Assembly: GCF_019656655.1 (NCBI RefSeq)
Contig: NZ_BPMV01000001.1
Span: 868,001 to 932,000 of the forward strand
DNA from: Tsukamurella sp. TY48
GTDB lineage: Bacteria > Actinomycetota > Actinomycetes > Mycobacteriales > Mycobacteriaceae
Direction of reading: 5' to 3'
DNA: 64,000 nt
The stretch's first letter is position 1. Each line of letters begins with the position of its first letter. The notes below the pieces were generated by a model. That model did not search any database. It was not told the DNA's origin and saw nothing but the letters and a program-made list of their open reading frames with translations. Made by a program: the position numbers and the translations under genes. Below are positions 60,001 through 64,000 of this stretch, one piece after another.

Positions 60001-60485
60001 GCGAATTCACCGAACATCTGGCGGAATTCGGCGACGTCTCCAAGCTCTCCACCAACCAGTTCCTGTACGGGCTGCGGCAGGGCGAGGAGCACCGGGTGCA
60101 GCTCGCGACCGGCAAGGAACTGCTGATCAAGCTCGACGGCGTGGGCGAACCCGATGAGCACGGCAATCGCACGCTGGTGTGCACGCTCAACGGACAGCTG
60201 CGCACCGTCGCCGTGCGCGACCGTGCGGTCCAGGCCGATGTGCCCGCCGCGGAGCGCGCCGACAAGGCGAACCCCGGCCACGTGGCCGCCCCGTTCGCCG
60301 GGGTGGTGACACCCACGGTGCACGCCGGATCGACGGTGGCGGTGGGCGATCAGATCGCCACCATCGAGGCGATGAAGATGGAGGCGGCGATCACCGCGCC
60401 GGTGACCGGCACCGTCTCCCGGGTCGCGCTCGCCGGACCCACCCAGGTGGACGGCGGCGATCTGGTGGCCGTGATCGAGGGCTGA
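57070..60485 (+). pseudogene. pca: Pyruvate carboxylase with an apparent 1-nt frameshift (likely sequencing error)
   Basis: The gene reads as a complete pyruvate carboxylase of about 1,138 residues (Rv2967c-like) except for one missing base. Frame 1 (57070 to about 59091) encodes biotin carboxylase (KVLVANRGEIAIRGF, GGGGRGMRRV, EMNPRIQVEHTVTEE) and the start of the carboxyltransferase barrel (TDTTFRDAHQSLLATR). After VAEG, homology continues only in the -1 frame (ALSYTGDLADPAE onward) through KDMAGLLRP, HTHDTPGG and the biotin site EAMKMEA near the C-terminus. GAGGGGCGC at 59086-59094 would be in frame if the G-run had five G, not four. GTG at 57070 has a GGGAG site. The enzyme forms oxaloacetate from pyruvate (anaplerosis). 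If the shift is real, the protein stops at 59691 and is inactive. Confidence 0.88.
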
Positions 60486-60497
60486 CCGCGTCGTGGT

Positions 60498-60731
60498 TCA
60501 GTCGTCCACGGCGAAGCGCTTGGTACGGCTGGTGTGTCCGGCCACCAGCCGGATCCGCGATTTCGGCACCCCGAGGTGATCGGCGAGCAGCCGGACGGCG
60601 GCCTGATTGGCGCGGTTCTCGGTGGCGGGCTCTCGGACGATGAGGGTGAGCGCACCGTCGTCGGCGATCTCGACCGCGGGGCCACGACGGCTCCCGGGTT
60701 TGATCGTGCACGTGACGATGCGCGGGCTCAT
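60498..60731 (-). CDS. DUF167/YggU family protein
   Basis: This 77-residue alpha/beta protein carries the DUF167 pattern: an N-terminal strand with KPGSR, the central VREPATENRANQAAVRLLADHLGVPKSRIRLVAG-like core (helix plus strand) and a final SRTKRFAVDD. The family is widespread and of unknown function; the surface is basic and may bind nucleic acid. ATG at 60731 is preferred; GTG at 60737 adds two residues. It is convergent with pca and divergent from the CHAP-like gene. Confidence 0.8.
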   Translation of the reverse strand: MSPRIVTCTIKPGSRRGPAVEIADDGALTLIVREPATENRANQAAVRLLADHLGVPKSRIRLVAGHTSRTKRFAVDD

Positions 60732-60760
60732 GCGCACATCGTCTCAGGTCCCGATGTCGG

Positions 60761-60766
60761 TACCGT
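60761..60766 (+). promoter_or_regulatory. -10 hexamer TACCGT of leaderless promoter
   Basis: TACCGT precedes the ATG at 60773 by 6 nt, without a ribosome-binding site. Confidence 0.4.
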
Positions 60767-60772
60767 GGTCGC

Positions 60773-61369
60773 ATGGGGATGCGGAGAATCGGTATCGGCG
60801 CCGCTTCGGCGGCGTTGGCCCTCGTGCTGCTGGCGTGCGGTGTGCTCTGGCTGTCGACGGTGCGCGAGACCCCGCTCACCCGCCACCTGCCCGCCGAGCT
60901 GCGGCCGCGGGTGTTCCCCGTGGTGCAGACGGACGGGCTGGCGCCCGAACGGGTGCGGATCGTCGACAACCTCCGCCGCGAGTTCGCGCAGAACCGGCCG
61001 GGCACCGATTTCTCCGAGGGCGTGGTCGAGCCGTGGTGCGCCGATTTCGTCTCGACGGTGCTGCGCGATTCCGGTCTCGCGGTGCGCAACCCGAATTCGG
61101 GCACGTGGAGGATCCCCGGCGTGTACACGCTGACGGAGTACTTCCAGCGCGAGGGGAGATTCCGTCCCGCGGGCTACGTGCCCGCGGTCGGCGACGTCGT
61201 CCTCTACGCACCGGAGCATCGGTTCGGCCAGCACACCAACTTCGTGGTGGCGGTGGCCGATGGCGTGGTCACCACCGTCGGCGGTAACCAGCCGGGCGGG
61301 ATCACGGCGCTGACCTTCGATCACGCCGACACGGCCGGTGTCGTGGGCTATGGGATCCCGGTTCGGTGA
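60773..61369 (+). CDS. Exported CHAP-like (cysteine amidohydrolase) protein
   Basis: This 198-residue protein has an N-terminal signal or anchor helix (about residues 7-28, IGAASAALALVLLACGVLWL) and an extracellular CHAP-like domain. Cys in EPWCADFVSTVLRDSG is the candidate nucleophile, and His in GQHTNFVVAV with Asn/Gln in GGNQPGG the expected partners. CHAP domains cleave peptide or amide bonds in peptidoglycan. The LLAC sequence could also be a weak lipobox, but the hydrophobic stretch continues past it, arguing for an uncleaved anchor. The stop overlaps the patatin start. Confidence 0.75.
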   Translation: MGMRRIGIGAASAALALVLLACGVLWLSTVRETPLTRHLPAELRPRVFPVVQTDGLAPERVRIVDNLRREFAQNRPGTDFSEGVVEPWCADFVSTVLRDSGLAVRNPNSGTWRIPGVYTLTEYFQREGRFRPAGYVPAVGDVVLYAPEHRFGQHTNFVVAVADGVVTTVGGNQPGGITALTFDHADTAGVVGYGIPVR

Positions 61370-62331
61370 GCTCAGTCATCACCGCGTTGAGCAGGCGCAT
61401 CGCGGAGGGCAGCCGGCCCGGAGAACGGTCCGACGGGCAGCGGATCGCGCTGTCGATCGAGGGTGGCGGCTCGCGCTCGGCGTACTCGGCGGGAATGGCG
61501 ATGGCCGTGGAGGAGCTGGGTCTGCTCCCCGCCTTCGATGCGGTGTACGGCACGTCCGGCGGCGGGCTCAATGCGGCGTGGTTGCTGTCCGGCGAAGGCT
61601 CGGCCTGGTTGCCTTCGTGGGGGTGGGACGATGTGCTGGCCGAGCGGGTGGTGCACCCGCGCCGCGTGCTGCGCGGTGGCGTCGTGGTGGACACCCGGCA
61701 CCTGGTGGAGCGGGTGTACTCGGCGGTGACGCCGATGAACTTCGATGCAATCCTGGCGAATCCGATCACCCTGCACCCACTCGCCGTGGATGCCGCCACC
61801 CGACAGGCGGCCGATCTCGCCCCGCTGATCACCGACCACGCGTCGTTGCGGTCCGCTCTGCGGGCGACCACTGCGCTGCCGTTGCTCGCCGGTCCGCCGG
61901 TGCGGCTCGGTGGGCGGGAGTGGTTCGACGGTGGCCTGGCCGAGAAAGTGCCGTTCGCGACGCCGCTCGCGCAGGGCGCCACGCATCTGGTGATGCTGCG
62001 GACGGTTCCCGAGTCCGCACCGCCCCGCGCCTCGCGGGGCGAGACACTGATCCTGGACGCCTATTTCGCCGCGCGGCGCCGCTTCCGCGCGGCACCCAGT
62101 GGTTTCGATGCTCCGGCGGCCCGGATCGCCGAGCACGCCGTGCTGCAGATCTGGTCACCCGCTGACGGCCCGGAGGTGGGGCGCCTGTCCCGCGACGGTG
62201 CGGTCATCTCGCGCGCGGTCGAGCTCGGCCGGGCTGCGGCGATGGACGTGCTCTCCGCCGCAGGACCGGCACACCGCGAATCGGCTCGGATGATCGACCG
62301 TGAGAACGCCCTCCGCCGCTATCGCGGTTGA
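61366..62331 (+). CDS. Patatin-like phospholipase/acyl hydrolase
   Basis: This 321-residue serine lipid hydrolase has the glycine-rich oxyanion loop EGGGSRSAYSAG, the nucleophile elbow YGTSGGGLNAAW and the catalytic Asp in WFDGGLAEKVPF, all in normal order and spacing. There is no signal peptide, although the C-terminal third contains several Arg-rich surfaces. The lipid target is unknown. GTG at 61366 overlaps the CHAP-like gene's stop (GTGA), so a wall-lytic and a lipid-lytic enzyme are made from one transcript. Confidence 0.87.
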   Translation: MSSVITALSRRIAEGSRPGERSDGQRIALSIEGGGSRSAYSAGMAMAVEELGLLPAFDAVYGTSGGGLNAAWLLSGEGSAWLPSWGWDDVLAERVVHPRRVLRGGVVVDTRHLVERVYSAVTPMNFDAILANPITLHPLAVDAATRQAADLAPLITDHASLRSALRATTALPLLAGPPVRLGGREWFDGGLAEKVPFATPLAQGATHLVMLRTVPESAPPRASRGETLILDAYFAARRRFRAAPSGFDAPAARIAEHAVLQIWSPADGPEVGRLSRDGAVISRAVELGRAAAMDVLSAAGPAHRESARMIDRENALRRYRG

Positions 62332-62333
62332 TT

Positions 62334-62756
62334 TCAGTCGGCGGCGACGGGTGTGCCCTGGTGGAACAGCACCGACCACCGGTTCTCGCGGCGCTTCCAC
62401 ACGGTGAGGCGGCGGGTGACCCGGTCGCCCTGGATCAGGGTGTAGGTGAGCAGGTAGGTCGAGGCACCGGTGGCGCGCACCTGGAAGTCGCTGGTCTCCC
62501 AGTCGTCGAGCGCCGGATCTGCGTATCGCTGTTCGAGCACCGACCACACGTAGTCCCTGCTGTACCGCTTCCCGGACGCGCCCACCTCCCAGAAGTCGGG
62601 GGCGGTGAGGGCGAGGAAATCCTCCCGGGTGGTTCCCCACTCCGGGCGGTGGAAGATCGGCTCGCGACGGCGCAGGTCCTCGAGGACCTCGCGCAGTTCG
62701 CGCGCCGTGGTGCGATCCGGTTCGCGCTCGATGTCCCGCGGGTCGAGCGCGGTCAC
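62334..62756 (-). CDS. NTF2/DUF4440-like protein
   Basis: This 140-residue protein has a predicted cone-like NTF2 fold: an N-terminal helix (ELREVLEDLRRREPIF), then GTTREDFLALTAPDFWEVG, and strands ending TRRLTVWKRRENRWSVLFHQGTP. DUF4440 proteins include steroid isomerase-like enzymes and structural folds without activity; no catalytic residues can be named here. GTG at 62756 overlaps the upstream SnoaL-like gene by 4 nt, so two NTF2-fold proteins are co-translated and could form a heterodimer (inference). It is convergent with the patatin gene. Confidence 0.72.
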   Translation of the reverse strand: MTALDPRDIEREPDRTTARELREVLEDLRRREPIFHRPEWGTTREDFLALTAPDFWEVGASGKRYSRDYVWSVLEQRYADPALDDWETSDFQVRATGASTYLLTYTLIQGDRVTRRLTVWKRRENRWSVLFHQGTPVAAD

Positions 62757-63082
62757 CCCTCGCGGATCGTCATGGAGGCGATCTTGTCGCCGTCCACGGC
62801 GAAGGTGAACTCGCTGAGACCGTTCGCGTGGGTGCTGCGCCAGTCGCCGATCACCACGACGGTGGATCCGTCCACGGTCACCTTTTCGGGTGTCAGGACG
62901 CCCTTGGCGCCGAGGAACTCCCCGTCGCTCCACTTCTTGATCGCGGCCCGGTCGGGGAAGACCCGACCCCAGTCGTCGACGAATCCGGTGTCGGTGAAGG
63001 CGTTCAAGAAGCCCTGCTCGTCGCCGGCGTTGACGGCGGCGATGAACGTCGCGACAGGTTCGGGGACGGTGACGTCTGACAT
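62753..63082 (-). CDS. SnoaL-like (NTF2-fold) protein
   Basis: This 109-residue NTF2-fold protein has FIAAVNAGDEQGFLNAFTDT, the classic first helix and loop, with DDWGRVFPDRAAIKKWSD next and WRSTHANGLSEFTFAVDGDKI forming the sheet. Such proteins act as cyclases or isomerases or bind small molecules; no assignment is possible. The ATG at 63082 follows GGAGT. It is transcribed away from dnaE2's end and coupled to the DUF4440-like gene. The 96-nt gap to the dnaE2 stop shows no clear terminator. Confidence 0.75.
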   Translation of the reverse strand: MSDVTVPEPVATFIAAVNAGDEQGFLNAFTDTGFVDDWGRVFPDRAAIKKWSDGEFLGAKGVLTPEKVTVDGSTVVVIGDWRSTHANGLSEFTFAVDGDKIASMTIREG

Positions 63083-63178
63083 GTTCACTCCAATCGTCGG
63101 GTGCCTCCCACCGTACTCAGGTTCGCCATACCTATGTACTCGCGGTGTCGAGATACCCACAAGCGGACCTTGTGACGC

Positions 63179-64000
63179 CTACTGCCAGTCGCGCGAACGC
63201 GAGGGCACCGTCAGGTCCATGCGTTGCAGCCGATCCGCGACCACGGTGACCGCGCCCTCGGCGTTCTGCAGCTTGCCGCGGATCAGCAGCGCGGGCGCGG
63301 ATTGCGCCAGCCGCCGGTAGCGCGCCCACAGGCCCTGACTGCACACCACGTTCACCATGCCCGTCTCGTCCTCCAGATTGATGAACGTGACGCCGCCCGC
63401 GGTGGCGGGGCGCTGCCGGTGCGTCACGGCGCCACCCACCAGGACCCGGTCACCGTCGGGCAGGGAGAGCAGGCGATCGGCCGTGATCACCCCGAGCTCG
63501 TCGAGCTTCGGGCGCAGGAACTCCGTGGGGTACTTCCCGACGGTGACCGAGGTGGCCCAGACGTCTGCGGCGGCGAGTTCGGTCTCGCTCATGCCGGGCA
63601 GGGTGGGCGGGGCGCCCGCGGTCGCGGTGCCCGGCAGACGGTCCGGTCGCTCACGCGCCGCCGCCCCGGCCTCCCACAGCGCCTGCCTGCGGTCGCGGCC
63701 GAAGCAGTCGAGCGCCCCCGAGGTGGCGAGCGCCTCCGCCTGTGCCACGGTGAGTTCCACCCGGGAGGTGAGATCGGTGAGCCGCGTGTAGGCACCGTGC
63801 GCGTCCCGTTCGGCGACGATCCGCTCGGCCAGTTCGTCGCCGATGGTGCGGATCGCGGCCAGACCCAGCCGCACCTCCAGTCCGGCGTTCTCCAGGTTCG
63901 CCCAGGGCAGGCTGATGTTCACGTCCGGACCGTGCACGGTGACCCCGTGCCGCCGCGCATCGGCCACCAGGGACTGCGGGGAGTAGAAGCCCATGGGCTG
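63179..64000 (-). CDS. dnaE2: Error-prone DNA polymerase DnaE2 (C-terminal part)
   Basis: The final 274 codons of the damage-inducible C-family polymerase (Rv3370c counterpart) are present; the polymerase core lies outside the window. QPMGFYSPQSLVADARRHGV is the end of the fingers region, ENAGLEVRLGLAAIRTIGDE and FGRDRRQALWEA the tandem HhH part. The OB-fold follows (GGVTFINLEDETGMVNVVCS), and the chain ends DLTVPSRSRDWQ, the usual DnaE2 terminus. It works with ImuA'/ImuB in SOS mutagenesis in mycobacteria. Confidence 0.95.
   Translation of the reverse strand, partial: QPMGFYSPQSLVADARRHGVTVHGPDVNISLPWANLENAGLEVRLGLAAIRTIGDELAERIVAERDAHGAYTRLTDLTSRVELTVAQAEALATSGALDCFGRDRRQALWEAGAAARERPDRLPGTATAGAPPTLPGMSETELAAADVWATSVTVGKYPTEFLRPKLDELGVITADRLLSLPDGDRVLVGGAVTHRQRPATAGGVTFINLEDETGMVNVVCSQGLWARYRRLAQSAPALLIRGKLQNAEGAVTVVADRLQRMDLTVPSRSRDWQ

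Overview
The window is a GC-rich chromosomal segment of a mycolic-acid-group actinobacterium (Mycobacteriales). Tsukamurella or a Gordonia-like genus would fit, but the genus cannot be fixed from sequence alone. The evidence is gene order: lpdA, a GGCT-like gene, amiA1, amiB1, deoD, pmmB, upp, an Rv3311-like gene, add, deoA, cdd and sdhCDAB follow the order of Mycobacterium tuberculosis Rv3303c-Rv3319. dacB1, a YhjD-type gene, trpS, metX, DUF3017, folD, a SpoU/TrmL methyltransferase and dnaE2 then follow the order Rv3330-Rv3370c. No rRNA, tRNA, transposase, prophage, integron or CRISPR array was seen. The window opens inside a PLP aminotransferase and closes inside dnaE2.

Layout. 0-4.4 kb: aminotransferase, P-loop kinase, an ECF41 sigma factor with its oxidoreductase partner, and LpdA. 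4.5-13.6 kb: small hypotheticals, a DUF5937 regulator, two M20 hydrolases, a crotonase, and nucleoside/hexose-phosphate metabolism (deoD, pmmB, upp). 13.7-16.5 kb: a type VII-like helical protein coupled to a WXG-NlpC/P60 hydrolase, then the acidic Rv3311-like protein. 16.5-22.3 kb: adenosine deaminase, a two-component system, a D-2-hydroxyacid dehydrogenase, deoA and cdd. 22.5-26 kb: sdhCDAB, with an IdeR/DtxR-type box between cdd and sdhC. 26-35.4 kb: a run of exporters, each with its own regulator and operator (RHH protein + DUF4097 + DrrAB-type ABC; PadR + MFS; MarR + MFS). 35.4-44.4 kb: cell-wall carboxypeptidase, permease, DJ-1-like protein, YihY, trpS, and an RNase (barnase-like lipoprotein)-barstar-xthA operon. 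44.4-51.7 kb: a SAM-IV riboswitch with metX, an actin-fold-like membrane protein, folD-DUF3017, an HdeD protein, trmL behind a 20-bp perfect hairpin, and a membrane alpha/beta hydrolase. 51.7-60.5 kb: the methylcitrate cycle (prpR, prpD, prpB, prpC) and a pyruvate carboxylase with one apparent 1-nt frameshift. 60.5-64 kb: DUF167, a CHAP-like amidase, a patatin, two NTF2-like proteins, and the dnaE2 C-terminus.

How it works together. deoD, upp, add, deoA and cdd form a nucleoside/base salvage set. sdhCDAB, prpDBC and pca are central carbon steps: propionyl-CoA disposal, the TCA cycle and anaplerosis. Several genes act at the envelope: the NlpC/P60 and CHAP hydrolases, DacB, YihY and the exporters.

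One pattern recurs through the whole window. A TANNNT hexamer lies exactly 6-8 nt before the start codon of at least 18 genes, with no Shine-Dalgarno sequence. This points to widespread leaderless transcription and was used to choose several starts. The best candidates for new biology are the divergent MarR locus, whose two leaderless -10 boxes are the two halves of one palindrome; the TGACACCA operator array of the RHH-ABC operon; the hairpin covering the trmL start; and the WXG-NlpC/P60 pair.
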